Assembly (NCBI RefSeq): GCF_905475395.1
Contig: NC_058339.1
Location: 22,018,001 to 22,082,000 of the forward strand
From: Chrysoperla carnea
Lineage: Eukaryota > Arthropoda > Insecta > Neuroptera > Chrysopidae
DNA length: 64,000 nt
Direction: 5' to 3'
The notes under the pieces were generated by a model that was given only the letters and a program-made list of their open reading frames with translations, was not told the origin of the DNA and did no database searches. Made by a program: the position numbers and the translations under genes. Within the stretch, counting starts at the first letter, position 1. The number at the start of each line of letters is the position of its first letter. Of the stretch, positions 11,775 to 23,240 are shown one piece after another.

Positions 11775-12264
11775 ACAAATGTTTTTATTCTTTTAATGTT
11801 TCATTAATTATATTATATTAATAATCCAATTAATCTGCTTAACGGGGGACAAAATTGCTATCTGAAAATAAAAAAGACGTTGTTATAAAAGAAAGTAAAC
11901 CAAGAAACGTAGTTTTTATACAATTGTTTCAGAAAGATAGGTAGGTTTTTCTAAGTACACCCGGGAGTAATTTATCCAGAATATTTTTTATATAAATATT
12001 TTTAAATAAGACAAGGATTTTTCTTTTAACTACATATTTATTGCTGATATGTAGCTTTATTTTGGCCATAAAAAGAAGAAAGGACCTTATCGGAATATCT
12101 ATGTTCAACTGACAATAAGACAATATTATATTTTTATTGATAAGCAATTAACATTTGAAAAAGTACTGATAAAAATTTTATTTAAAAAGCATTTCCATTA
12201 AGTAATATCCGTAAAAAGTTTTTAAGCGTTTACTTTATTATTTCGTGTAACCCACATTTATAAA
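11775..12264. other. Intergenic spacer SDR2-SDR3
   Basis: About 0.5 kb of AT-rich DNA with nothing recognisable except a weak TTTAAAAA TATA-like run near 12180, about 80 bases before the SDR3 start. The 72-residue open frame at 11929-12147 on the - strand resembles no family I know. Confidence 0.5.
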
Positions 12265-13746
12265 ATGGTTGAACAATGGAGAGATTGTGTTGCTATTGTT
12301 ACCGGAGCAAGCTCTGGTATTGGTGCTGAAATTTCTATACAACTAGCTAAAAATGGATTAAAGGTTTGAATATTGTAATTTCTCGATTGTAACAATATGT
12401 GATTTAAGTGCTGTTTTAGGTGGTTGCACTTGCAAGAAGGCTAGATAATATGCTGGAAATTAAAGGTAGTTTACATAATTTTTCCACAAATTATTATCCA
12501 ATAAAATGTGATGTTACTAAAGAAGAAGATATATTAGCAGCGTTTCAATGGATAGAGACAAATCTTGGAGGTGTTCATGTATTAGTGAATAATGCTGGAA
12601 TAGCCAAATTTAAATCCAATTTATATGGTAAGGGTATATAGAATGTCCCCGTTAAATTATCCGTGCAAGCTTTTGGCTTTTACCTTGCCAGCGGAACATT
12701 AAAAAAAAGGTTTTTACAATAGTTGTGTCATTAGAAGAGAGAAATATATTTTATCATTAACAGTTTCAACACTGTAGAGTTTCTAAAACTTCCATTATTT
12801 GTGAGCTTTAGATTTCTTGAACCGTTTCCCTTATTATCTGTTCTAAATGGTTTACATTTCTAAAAGACCATTAAGATTCACATCGAACTTTTTGAACTCT
12901 GTACATTCGATGTCAAAAGTGAATAGCTGAATGTTAATATTTTTGAAAGAAGAGATTTTAATAAAGAATAACTTTTTAGCGTCAACCTTATAATAAAAAA
13001 GTTTTACATATGTAGCCAACTGAAGTAACACCCTGTACATATGTGTAGTGCAAAATTTATTAGATTTTGGCCTAGTCAAGAGTATCTATTTTGTAGATGG
13101 GAAAACGAGTGAATGGAAAGATATTCTTGACACAAATTTGCTGGGATTGTGTATTGCATCACGAGAAGCAATTAAATCTATGATGAAAAATAATATTGCT
13201 GGATTAATAATTCATATTAACAGTATAGTGGGTCATGGAGTATCACCAATCACTGGATCATATATAAATATGTACGGTGCATCAAAAAATGCTGTAACAG
13301 CTGCTGCTGAAATTTTACGCCTGGAATTAGCTTACAAAAAATCACAAATTCGAGTTTCGGTAAATTATTAATATTTCCAAACTATATTCATTTCAATTTA
13401 GTACTTATTTTAATGAGTTCGCAGAGCATTAGTCCTGGTGGCGTTGAATCTGAAATTTTGGAAAAAGCAGGTAGTCCAGTCAAGTGTTTTTCAGAACATT
13501 TTACTGGTGCTGTTCCTTTGAAACCTCTTGATATTGCAAATGCAGTGTTGTATTTGTTAAGTACACCTAAAAATGTAAATGTAAGTTGTAAAGGTTAAAG
13601 TATCGCATTTTCAAATTGTTTTTAAAATTGGACCAAAATTCAATTACCGCGAAATTAAAGTGAGATTTTCTTAGAACAATCAATTCATTAATATTTCTTA
13701 TTAGGTAACGGAATTAAAAATTCGACCTACATGTGAAAATATGTAG
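12265..13746 (+). CDS. SDR3: classical short-chain dehydrogenase/reductase, farnesol dehydrogenase-like, 5 exons
   Basis: Spliced CDS 12265-12363, 12420-12627, 13097-13359, 13425-13580, 13705-13746 encodes 255 aa. Motifs: TGASSGIG at 13-20, ARR at 38-40, CDVTKEED at 63-70, NNAG at 90-93, and catalytic N116, S145 (NSIVGH), Y162 and K166 (YGASK). The otherwise conserved Asp in the GGVD-LVNNAG stretch is His (H86), an unusual change in this subfamily, though the tetrad is complete. The first donor, GTTTGA, is weak; it is chosen because it preserves the exon-1/exon-2 junction (GLK followed by VV) seen in all paralogues, and the intron is only 56 bases. The other donors are GTAAGG, GTAAAT, GTAAGT. 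The start ATG follows the CCCACATTTATAAA leader. SDR1 is its nearest relative by eye. It runs convergent to SDR4, 1.1 kb away. Confidence 0.88.
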
Positions 13747-13773
13747 TGCTGATACAATTTACAATGAAGAAAT

Positions 13774-13779
13774 ATTAAA
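13774..13779 (+). terminator. Candidate polyadenylation signal of SDR3 (ATTAAA)
   Basis: ATTAAA lies 28 bases after the SDR3 stop. A canonical AATAAA follows at 13965-13970 and is an alternative. Confidence 0.3.
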
Positions 13780-14562
13780 AAATTCCTGCAAGTTCACAGT
13801 CTTTCAAGTGTAATAACGTATAATAATGTAATTTATATTTTTTATGTAATTTACATATATTAACCTGAAATTGTTAACAATTACTTCGCGTATTTATTTA
13901 CATTATCCAATTTTTCCCACTCACGTTTCATCACACCAATTCATTGAAATGTGTATACATTACAAATAAAATTAGCTCCAAAAAGATTTCAAAATGAAAT
14001 GAAATTTACAAATATCTACTGATTATCATTGCCTACTGGCTCTCGAATGATAGTCAGTTAATGAACAAATGTATCAACTTTTGCCATACCCATCTCCCAA
14101 AGTAGGCCTCAGATCCAAATTTGGAAAAGAGTTTTTTTGTTGTTGCTCTTGATGAGCTTATTTTCGAGAGCTAGGTTTCTGCAGTTAATAACAGAACACG
14201 TTGTGTATATCTGTTTCAACACTGAGAATTGTGATATCAAACTAATAAGATTTTCATTTTTGACTAAATCTCTTGAAATTTCAAAGTAATAAAAGTGCAC
14301 GTTGACGTAGAAGTATAATGAAAAAAAAAATGCATACATTAATTATTTTATTATTAAATACATCAAGGTTATATTAATTATATTTTATGTGGGGGTAATA
14401 AAATTGTGTACTTTGTGTGGCTATAAATATTAACAACTCATTATATTTAAATGCATTTTTATTCATACTCAGTCGGATCTAATGAAGTAGAATTCGTTTA
14501 TATTGACGGCTCTGATAATGTCAATTTATTTAATATGACATAATATTACCATACCAAATCCA

Positions 14563-14682
14563 TCAACTAAAATTCGCCAGTTTGGAATGACTTTTGTAAA
14601 TGAGATAAAGGCATCCACCTCTTTTCATTGCATTCATATCGAACTCAACAGGTTTCGGGTGACAGTTGAACTTTCCGATGAA
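14563..14682 (-). other. Exon-like open frame downstream of SDR4 (possible alternative last exon)
   Basis: On the - strand a TTTTTACAG acceptor-like sequence is followed by 39 open codons (starting FIGKFNCHPKPVEF) and a TGA. AATAAA follows 33 bases later on the same strand. SDR4 exon 3 ends in phase 0, so joining it here would be in frame, but this would replace the conserved TEL-IR C-terminus. I do not recognise the peptide. Chance open frame or 3' UTR is equally possible. Confidence 0.2.
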
Positions 14683-14842
14683 CTGTAAAAAGTAATTTTT
14701 AATGATTGAAAAAATTTGAGTTAGAAAAACAAACTTTGCATATGTATTTTATGAAAAAAAAAATATTTTATAAATTTCACGAAAACTTACACTTAGTTGT
14801 TGTAATTGTAACGAAATAATTAGGATAAACCAGGAATAAAAC

Positions 14843-16697
14843 TTAAAAAACCTCTCCTGTTGAACGAATCATTAGCTCTGTTATCTAAATCAAAAAACAC
14901 AATAATAATAAAAATCAAATAGTTCAAATTGAAATATTCATTTTAAAAATTGACCTTATATTGACTATTTACCTCAATATTTGGAGGAGTTTTTATAACA
15001 TACAATATTGCCTTAGCGACATCTTCAGGTTCTAGAGCCAGAAAATCATTCATCGGTATGCCTAAATCTGATCCCAAAACACCACATTTCTCTAAAAATT
15101 CAGTTTTCACAAGTCCGGGACTGATACTCTAAAAAGATAAAACAATTAAGTACCTGGGTACATGCATTTTAAAAACGTATAAATCAAAATAAACGAATAT
15201 CAAATATTTTACACCATTTGAAGGTAAACGTGAAATAATATAAAAAGTAATGAAACTAGTAAAGGTAGCACCAGGATTTTCAAATTTTCCTTTTGAAAAA
15301 ATCGCTGATTGAATTCGTTTCTTACGAAATAGGTGTGACCTTTTTTGTATGTTCTTTTGAATTCGTTTTGTTTTGTGAATAACCACGCAAATTTTCTTGT
15401 TTTATGTTAACGTTTATTTTTGAAAATTTCACTTATATTTTCGCTTTTATTTGTCAACAAGCTGGGTACCCGCATCGCTGTATTTAAAAGTAAAGCCTAG
15501 TAAAGACCACGGCATTATAGATCCCAGCTCCCTTGCTCTCACTTATGCGCCTTCCAGAACACTCTAAATAGGGGTAGAGATTGTTTTACATAGAATATAT
15601 GTAAAGTTGTCACTTTTTGTTAATGTAAAATAGTCATAATTCATTGAATATATCAAAAAAATGTCAATTCAAATCAATTTTTAAATTATGGTTCAAAACT
15701 ATGCTCATAAATGGTGCAGTTAAAAGTCATTAAATTATTTTTTATTCATATATCTTTAAATACAGATCTAATTTGTTATTCTGATGTATAAGCTATATTT
15801 TTTGAGTTTCATTCAAATCCATTCTGTATTTTGTGTGTGAAAGCGTAACAAACAAACAAAATACATTCTTACTGTCACATTTATAAAATATAGGGATGAT
15901 ATTATAAAAAAATTAATTTCTACTTACAGTTACTTTTATTTTCTGTTGTGTTCTTGCCAATTCTAATCGTAGCGTTTCAGCTAAAGCCGTCACTGCATGT
16001 TTAGATGCAACGTACATACTTAATAAATGCCCAACCGTAATTGGACAAAAATGACCACCCATGCTATTAACATGTATTATATGGCCAGATACTTTTCGAT
16101 CATTCATTGAACGTATCGCTTCTCTGGTTGCGATACACAATCCTAATACATTAACTTCCAATATCATACGCCAATCTTCAGTGTTACCATTCAATAAATT
16201 TGTATCTCGTGACAGACCAGCATTATTTATCAATATATCAATTCCGTTTAAATTTTTCTTTGTCCATTCTATTGCTGATATAATTTCTGATTCTTTACTT
16301 AAATCACATTGTATTGGATAGAATTGGCCTGATGCTTTTGACAACTTTTCTTTTAATTGGTTTAGACGATTTATTCTTCTTGCCACTCCCACTACCTAAA
16401 ACCAGAAATATCAAAATTTTAATATTACCAAGCCAAATTTTGAAAGCTTGAAAAAAAAGTTGCTAAAATTATTTTGCTGCATAGAGAACTATACTATAAC
16501 AATAACTATACTAGCACGGCTTTTTAAAAAATACCCGTACAAACTCGTTAACACGGACTTATTTTTAATGAATTATTTAACACCTGATTAAAGTTTACCT
16601 TCAACCCGTTCTTTACCAATAGTTCTGCAATCGCTGCACCAATTCCAGCACTAGCTCCAGTTAAAAATACAACTTTACCTTCTAATTCTGAGTCCAT
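14843..16697 (-). CDS. SDR4: classical short-chain dehydrogenase/reductase, farnesol dehydrogenase-like, 4 exons, reverse strand
   Basis: In transcript order the exons are 16697-16599, 16395-15928, 15128-14973, 14884-14843, giving 254 aa. Motifs: TGASAGIG at 13-20, ARR at 38-40, CDLSKE at 63-68, NNAG at 90-93, and catalytic N115, S144 (NSMGGH), Y161 and K165 (YVASK). The N-terminus (MDSELEGKVVFLTG) lacks the W-x-x-x-V-A pattern of the three + strand paralogues. Exon 2 (468 nt) spans what is split between exons 2 and 3 in SDR1-3, so that intron is absent here. Donors are GTAAAC, GTAAGT, GTAAAT; all introns are phase 0. Intron 2 (799 bases) contains a Helitron-like element. The last exon again codes for 13 residues ending TGEVF. 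Predicted soluble NAD(P)(H)-dependent oxidoreductase, the most divergent of the four, with an intact tetrad. Confidence 0.9.
15457..15895 (-). mobile_element. Helitron-like element (family D copy 2) inside SDR4 intron 2
   Basis: Near full-length reverse copy of the 54409-54886 element. At its left edge AGCTGGGTACCCGC plus ATCGCTG is the degraded 3' hairpin; at its right edge GTGTGAAAGCGTAACAAACAAAC and an AT-rich TATAAAATATAG segment match the element's 5' end. The 3' CTAG is mutated. It lies wholly within the intron at 15129-15927, with 32 bases separating it from the SDR4 exon 2 donor. Confidence 0.65.
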
Positions 16698-18293
16698 TTT
16701 AATAATTTCTTGTAGAACTCAAACACACTATCTGTCTTCAAGTGTAAACTGTGTAAAAATGACTGATATTAATAATAATATTTTTATATTTAATTTCATT
16801 TGTATTCTATTGTTACTAGAATCACTACAAAACCAGTATATTCAAATAAATATCATATTTCAGTTTTATATCAGCAAAATTCAACAAGAGGTTTATATTT
16901 CAATGACATTGGTAATATCAACGTGGTCAATTGTTAGATACTTTTTTTATGTTAAAAAGTCATAATATTCATATTTCGTTGTATCAAATTATTTCACTTG
17001 TCTACTTTAGTGATAGAGTGATAAAAAAAATTTTAATTTAATTTTCATACCACAGCTCTCTTAGTAATCAACGAATAACGTCGCAGTTTCATCGAAATTT
17101 TGAAATGAAAACTTCTATATATGTAAGATATGCATAATAAAAAATATTTGGTAGGATAAAATTGTATGGTTTCACATCATCAACATTCTATGAATATAGC
17201 TACAGGTATAACACACCGAAATCTAAGAAACTACCCGAATCTAATTTTTTGTAACTTCTGATAACTGTTCATTGATGGCGTTTTACAAATTCATTCAATT
17301 TACAAATTATGCTATTTTAATTATTCATACTATAATTAATTTAAAAAAAACACAGTTATTCCAAAGTTTTAAGTTTTCTCTTTCGTCGGCAGTATCCATG
17401 CCTGACTATCTTTTTTTTATAAAAACAATTAAGTTCAGTTCCTTTAAATATTGGATGAAAGTGGTCCCAACCTAACAAAATGCTTAAACTAATAGTTTAA
17501 TGTTGTAGATGATTTTCCACATTATCGTAAAAATTTACTTCTAACCAATGTACCATAATATCCTTCACATTGCTTGCTTCACTTAGTCCACCCCATAATA
17601 TTAGCTTTAGGTACTTTTATTCCTTGAACAAAAGATGGTTTTAGAATGGTCTTAAGCCTCCTGCCTCAGAGTTAAATCTCTGTTTAACAAATCCTTCACC
17701 AAAATCTATTGTGATAGGTAAACAAACAAACACACAGACAGGCAAATATAGAACATTTTTGTAATAGTACAGATACAGACACAGATGCAGATGCATTGTA
17801 ATCGCATCTAGTCTATAAATAGAGACAAAAAGTGAGATGTCTATCTAAATCTTGTCGTAATTTATTTATGTAGTTGCTTTTCAAAAAGCAAATTCTACTT
17901 TTCTCATTTTAAATGAAAACATTTAAAAAAAGTGAAATAATTATGATAATAAAATGACTTAACCTTACAGAGTATAACTTTAAATACTAATTTTAGATCA
18001 TATTTAATCCTCAAAATGTAAAAGCACGTAGTTAGAAAACAAGAAGAAATTGTAAAGCGATTCCTTATGATATAACGAAGCTTATGTATTCTCGTGTACC
18101 TTTTATGCAGTTGTTATATTGTTAGTTAGTAGTGGTAGTTCTAATCCAACTACAGAAAATGTTTATTTCTAGAAATTAGCTTGTATATTTGTAAATTTTG
18201 TGTTGTAATCATCAAATAGATTGGCTTACACTTACTTAGGGAACAAACTTATATATCTATCAAAGAAAAAATGTTTTGAAGAAAAATGGTCAT

Positions 18294-18769
18294 GGACATC
18301 AGATGAGATGAAAAGGATACTTAGAGAGCTATCATTTTTTGGGACAATTTTTTGGAAATATTTTAATTGAAATTGAAATATTTGAGTTGACTTTGTTCTT
18401 TTGAATTATTGTTTTGAATTACTTAATTATTTAACCATTTCACTCTTCGAAATGAATTGAGCCAGGTTTATTTGAACATTCATTTCCATAGTAATTATTT
18501 ATATGTTAAAATAATACGTCATGACTTTTCCAAGCTGAATCGATTTTGACGATCATCGCCAACTTTTTAGTTTTTTTCGGGTACAAAACACTAATCTCGT
18601 ACTTGAAACATACTACACTCTCCGTTAAATTACCTTTCAAATGAAACCAAAAAAATTAAATTCGGTTCATCCGTTTAAGCGCTACAATGCCACATACAGA
18701 CAAACACACAGACACACACAGAGCGGTCAAACTTATAACACCCCTTTTTTTTAGTTCGGGGGTTAAAAA
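18294..18769 (-). repeat. Dispersed repeat family B, copy 1 (reverse, long)
   Basis: Reverse complement of 52459-52833. The right edge shows 'cccc-tttttttt-agttcggggg' and 'ggttcatccgtttaagcgct' (rc of AGCGCTTAAACGGATGAACC), then 'cattcatttccatagt', and the left edge shows 'gacatcagatgagatg'. No terminal inverted repeats were seen. Confidence 0.7.
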
Positions 18770-20117
18770 TGGACTTTTTCACATTAAACTAGGTAAGAAA
18801 ACATTGATGATAGAATTAGATTTCCATCCGTACTACGTAAAGTGACCTATACTTTAAAGTTTACTGCCCGGACATTTTGTACAATTGTATTCATAATTAT
18901 CAAAACAAGCATGTACAGTACACAACACACTTACAAATATAATATGGCAAAGAAAGATTCAAACATCAAAATATTGTGGAAGCTTGATCTTTTGTTAAAT
19001 ATATATGTATATTTGTTTCATATGGATTAACATAATTTTATATTTAGTATCTTTGTTACCTTTTCGTTTTTCTCGCTTGATGGTGCATTGCAGGTACCTA
19101 CCTATACCTATGGTTGGTTGTACCTTATAACTTGATACATAGGAATTAGCATATAAGTTTGTACATGTAGTATATATGATGGTGTTTTTTGGAAAAGCGA
19201 AGAAAGACAACCATGTGTAGGTTCTTTTCTATGTATGAATGGGTATTAGTCTATTTATTTTATTCTTGTGAACTTCCTGTCAGGAAGTTTTTGTTGTCAT
19301 CACGAAAAAAGAAATCGAATGATGATATTTTTACTATTTAATATGTCTAATTACAATAGCAAGATAACTTTTTGAAGAAAAAATGTCATTTTAAAATTTA
19401 TAAGGCAAGATTCTCTTTGAAATCAATCAGCCGTCAAATCGGAACATACCAAAGAAAAGTTTTGCTATGGAAAACAAATTTGTAATTTCTCGGTTGATAT
19501 TTCTCAGGAGTTTTATAAATTTCGTTATTAACTTTGAGTTTTGCTTTTGTTTGTCCGTTTAGTGTAAAACCGGCATTACATTTGTTTCATAATTAATAGA
19601 ATTTTTAATTATATCCAAAAGTTATTGGTCTGGCCTAAATGTCATATTCATATGGCTTATTTTACTTTTGTTTTATATTTATAATATGATTGTTCAAGTA
19701 TAATATAAGTAAGATTATCATTTTAGAATGATCATTTTTAATTTTCGTGCGTGTATCTTTTCTAAGTTAGTAGAATAACTTTCATGTTCAGAAGAACAAC
19801 TAAACAAATGTCTATTAGCATTAAACCCTTTTCTGTCTGCTTACAGTGTTTTCATTTTTAATTCGCGTTTTCAAGATATATATTGTCAGAAATTGTAAAT
19901 ATAAAATAATAAGAAATAAATACAATGGTTTTAAGATTATTGTTGGAAACTATTTGGACTTATAATTGCAAATTTTTACTTTTCAACCAACTTGCAAATA
20001 GAATGAATCTTCTTGTATTAATAAGGGAAAATCGGCTGCATACGATTTAACATTGGCCCTTCGGCTGCTATTAGTATTTGAATAAAATAATATATAAATT
20101 TTGTTATAAAATTCGTT

Positions 20118-20305
20118 TGCGGAATCGTAACTCCAAAAGTATTGAACCAATTTTTATTTTTTGTTTGAAAGGTAATTGAGAGTGTTCTTAGCTATGTTTC
20201 AAGAAAATCGACACGGCCGTTTGAAAATCATCGTCTTTTTTCTAGTTGTTTCGGGTGCGGGATTGTGAACTCGCACTTGAAACATAACTAAAATCACTCA
20301 CAATG
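20118..20305 (+). repeat. Dispersed repeat family B, divergent copy 2
   Basis: Shares the 'tttgtttgaaaggtaattgag' and 'agtgttcttagctatgtttc' blocks with 45762-46074, but the CTAAACGGATGAACC block has decayed. Confidence 0.45.
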
Positions 20306-22059
20306 AAATTGCCTTTCAAATAGTTGATAATAATTTCTTCAATCATTCTGTAGAATAAGATATTAGTTTTTGTTTCAATAAAAAGAATTTTACTTTAAAA
20401 AAAAGAAAAAATAACATTAGTTAATAAATTATTAAAAGTTGCCAAGTGACTCGAAAAAAGCAGTGAAATACAAATATAAAAATGATGTATATTTTACAGG
20501 AAGTCTCAGTGTACATCCTTATTCCTTACGTTAAAAAATATAAAAAATACAATAAAACAAAGCATATCTTACTACGTATATTTTTACCCGTTCCATGTTC
20601 CAAAAATTTATTACACAAAAAACTGCAAAAATTTCCGTTCTATTCGTACATGGATGGCATTTTGCATAGACATTTACGATCACGCCGTGATTAATATCAA
20701 AATTACTTTTAAATGAAATAAATACGTAGTAAATTAACGAAAAAAATCCCCTTTTCCAAAATTAAAAAACAAGAAAATAAAAAGGACAAAAATTAAAATA
20801 GAATTGACATTGAACTGCGTATGTCACAAGTGAATGGATTCTAAGTAGCTCTAAATTTTTCTCTATCAGTATAAATAAAAAATTAAATAAATACGTACTA
20901 AGGAGAAATTAAACAACAAATTAGATAACACAAGCAACACTCTTTCGAGGGAGTGAGGAGAGGTCGTTCATTTTCTTATTTTCTCTTAAAGAGGGCGGCG
21001 GATACCTAAAGTATTCTTAACGGAAAACTCACACAATGAATTTATGTCAATTATATTCATTTTTCTAGTGTAATTATATAATTTTTTTAATTGATGCTAG
21101 AAAAGAAATTGGTCAATTTTTAATTGTTTTATTTTTGATGGGGATTTAACTTTAGGAAATTTAGATTGGGGATTTAACTAATAGAATAAAAACTTAAATT
21201 TTAAACCAAAATGATCACAGTATATAACGAAGGCAACCCAAAAATTAACCCATGAGGACAAGCTTACACATACATCTATACATCGTTTAAAAATAAACGA
21301 AAACTAATCCGTATCCAACATTCTTTTGGAACAACATTTCCATCTTGGTTCAACTAATATTTAATGATAAACTAAAAACTTGGGCTACGTGAATTTTCCA
21401 ATAAAAAAGTAAAATATGAACATTTTTGATGCACCGACCACAATGTTAACAGTTTTTCAACTATGCAAACTATGTGCAAGTATACTTCTAACATTCAATA
21501 AGATCAGTAAATACTTCGCAATTGATGATTCTTATTAATTTCACAAAATAACATAATAAAACTGTTTTGGATAACCTCACGACGGTCTATGATGTCGATG
21601 AGTATCAATGATTTGTGGGTACATAAAACAGTAGATACACCAACTAAATAACAAGCAAGTATCGGAAGTACTTCATAGTATTTGGAAAGCGACGCTATTA
21701 AAAGAAGACATTATCGTCTTCTGTAAAAACAAATTATCGAGCTTTAGTTTAAATGAATAAGAATATGAAGTAGGGGATGATAGTATTCATACCATCCATA
21801 TACCGTCTTTAATGTACACAAACTCGCGTCCTCGATGTCGTTGTCGGTGCGTTGACAGTAAAGCGTCGGTCTTAGTGATGTACGACCACACTAGAGTAAG
21901 AGAACGAAATGTTCTTACAGCAGATAAATACTGTTGTTCTATGTAAATAAAGTAACCAAATCTTTTTTGTACTGTTAGCTTTTATTACAATTCATTTATT
22001 TAATAAATTATTTATTTAAAATTTATAAAATGTTCGGGATCGTTTCGTCTTGTTTAGCC

Positions 22060-22306
22060 GTTTTCAAAACATTGTTTTCATACAATTCGTGGCCACCTGT
22101 TCTGATACATACAATGTATCAAGACTATATAATATTTTTAAAAAACTTTTCGATCTGTACATATATTTTACCTGTGTAAAACAATCCCAACCCCCATTTC
22201 GAGTGGTATGGAAGGGTGATAAGTGAGAGCAAGAAAGGGAGAGGCTATTTCACGGTAGTCTTCACTTTTAAAGTAAAGCCAGCGAAGCCGGCGGGTATCA
22301 AGCTAC
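22060..22306 (+). mobile_element. Helitron-like family D copy 3 (3' part)
   Basis: Carries ACATATATTTTACCTGTGTA and the 3' hairpin region CCAGCGAAGCCGGCGGG, ending CAAGCTACT (mutated CTAGT). It matches the 63380-63601 copy closely, including 'ctgttctgata' upstream, so these two form a subfamily. Confidence 0.65.
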
Positions 22307-22680
22307 TATTTTTCATATTTTTGGCTGCAATCTTTTAACTCCTTTAATGAGAGAGGCTATTGAGAGATTGCTAGGAATATTAATGCTTGTTAAACGTAAG
22401 ATATATTTTCAACTTTTTATGGCAAAACTTTCATGGTGAAACAATACTCTGAAAATTGGTTAACTTTCGAATTTCAAACAGAAAATGTTTTTGTGCTTTA
22501 ATATTTCTTAAGAATGCTACTAGACAAAAAGAATTATATAATCTTATCAGTTTCTTAAAATCTGAAATATTTTTATATAATTATTTCCTTAAAATACATG
22601 AAAATACTTGTCATCATTTTCAGAATGTTGCTTCTGGTTTTGCAAATTTAATTTCATATGTGTGGTTTTTATATATGATA

Positions 22681-23240
22681 CTAGAAGATACCCGCCCATA
22701 TTGTTATAGCTCTCACTTATCCTCCCTTTTGTTCACAATTTTATGGATTTTAATTTTTTGGCGGAGAGCTCTATCATTTTTGAAAATGAAGTTTTGGCCA
22801 TGATACTCGCTGACATTTGTAACTTTCTATTGGTTCAATCATTAAATTAACCTGATTTTTATACTTTTTGGGGCAAAATTACCCCATTCAATGAGTTTCA
22901 TCAAATTGCAAACAACATTTTTTTTTCATTTTTCTCGATTTTATCAAAGGATACCCCTTAAAAAAATTGCAAAAAATCGAAAAATTTTTGTTACCTCCAA
23001 TTTCGATAAAACTCAGAATATAAGATAATTTTGACCCAAAAAGTACCAAAATCGTGTGCATTTGTTGACTGGTCGAATAGTTTTTGAGATACGGACGAAA
23101 ATCGATCAAAATATTGCGATATTTCAGAAACTCTGCATCCAATCATTAAATTAACGATATATACTTTTTGGATCAAAATAACCCCCTCCAACAAGTTTCA
23201 TCAATTTCCAAAAAAAAATTTTTTTCCCGATTTTCTCGAT
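22681..23240 (-). mobile_element. Helitron-like family C copy 1 (reverse)
   Basis: Read on the - strand it ends in GGGCGGGTATCTTCTAG followed by T, the CTAG-T terminus expected of Helitrons. The body shares long blocks with 45205-45554 and 55929-56385, such as 'aatcattaaattaac', 'actggtcgaatagtttttga' and 'gatcaaaatattgc'. The 115-residue + strand open frame at 22456-22803 straddles its edge and is not gene-like. An internal duplication of the 'aatcattaaattaac' block occurs near 22840 and 23140. Confidence 0.6.

Larger units (their letters stand above)
13747..14842. other. Convergent spacer SDR3/SDR4
   Basis: About 1.1 kb between two stop codons. It should hold both 3' UTRs. On the - strand there is a short exon-like open frame (14563-14682, separate entry) and AATAAA at 14525-14530; ATTAAA on the - strand at 14698-14703 is a nearer SDR4 polyadenylation candidate. 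The 76-residue - strand open frame at 14109-14339 has no recognisable family. Confidence 0.5.
16698..22059. other. Gene-free stretch
   Basis: No supportable gene. It contains family B repeats (18294-18769 reverse, and a divergent piece near 20118-20305). On the SDR4 upstream side, a TCAGT initiator-like motif lies on the - strand about 60 bases before the ATG, without a convincing TATA. Small open frames (16759-16965, 17272-17475, 20482-20694) are random-looking. Confidence 0.5.

Noticed and set aside
16061..16321. 86-codon + strand open frame
   Set aside because: It is the antisense shadow of SDR4 exon 2, whose coding assignment is secure.
22456..22803. Longest open frame of the right part (115 codons)
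   Set aside because: It straddles the boundary of a family C repeat, has no splice context, a biased Phe/Leu/Ile composition typical of AT-rich noise, and is not kept in the other copies.
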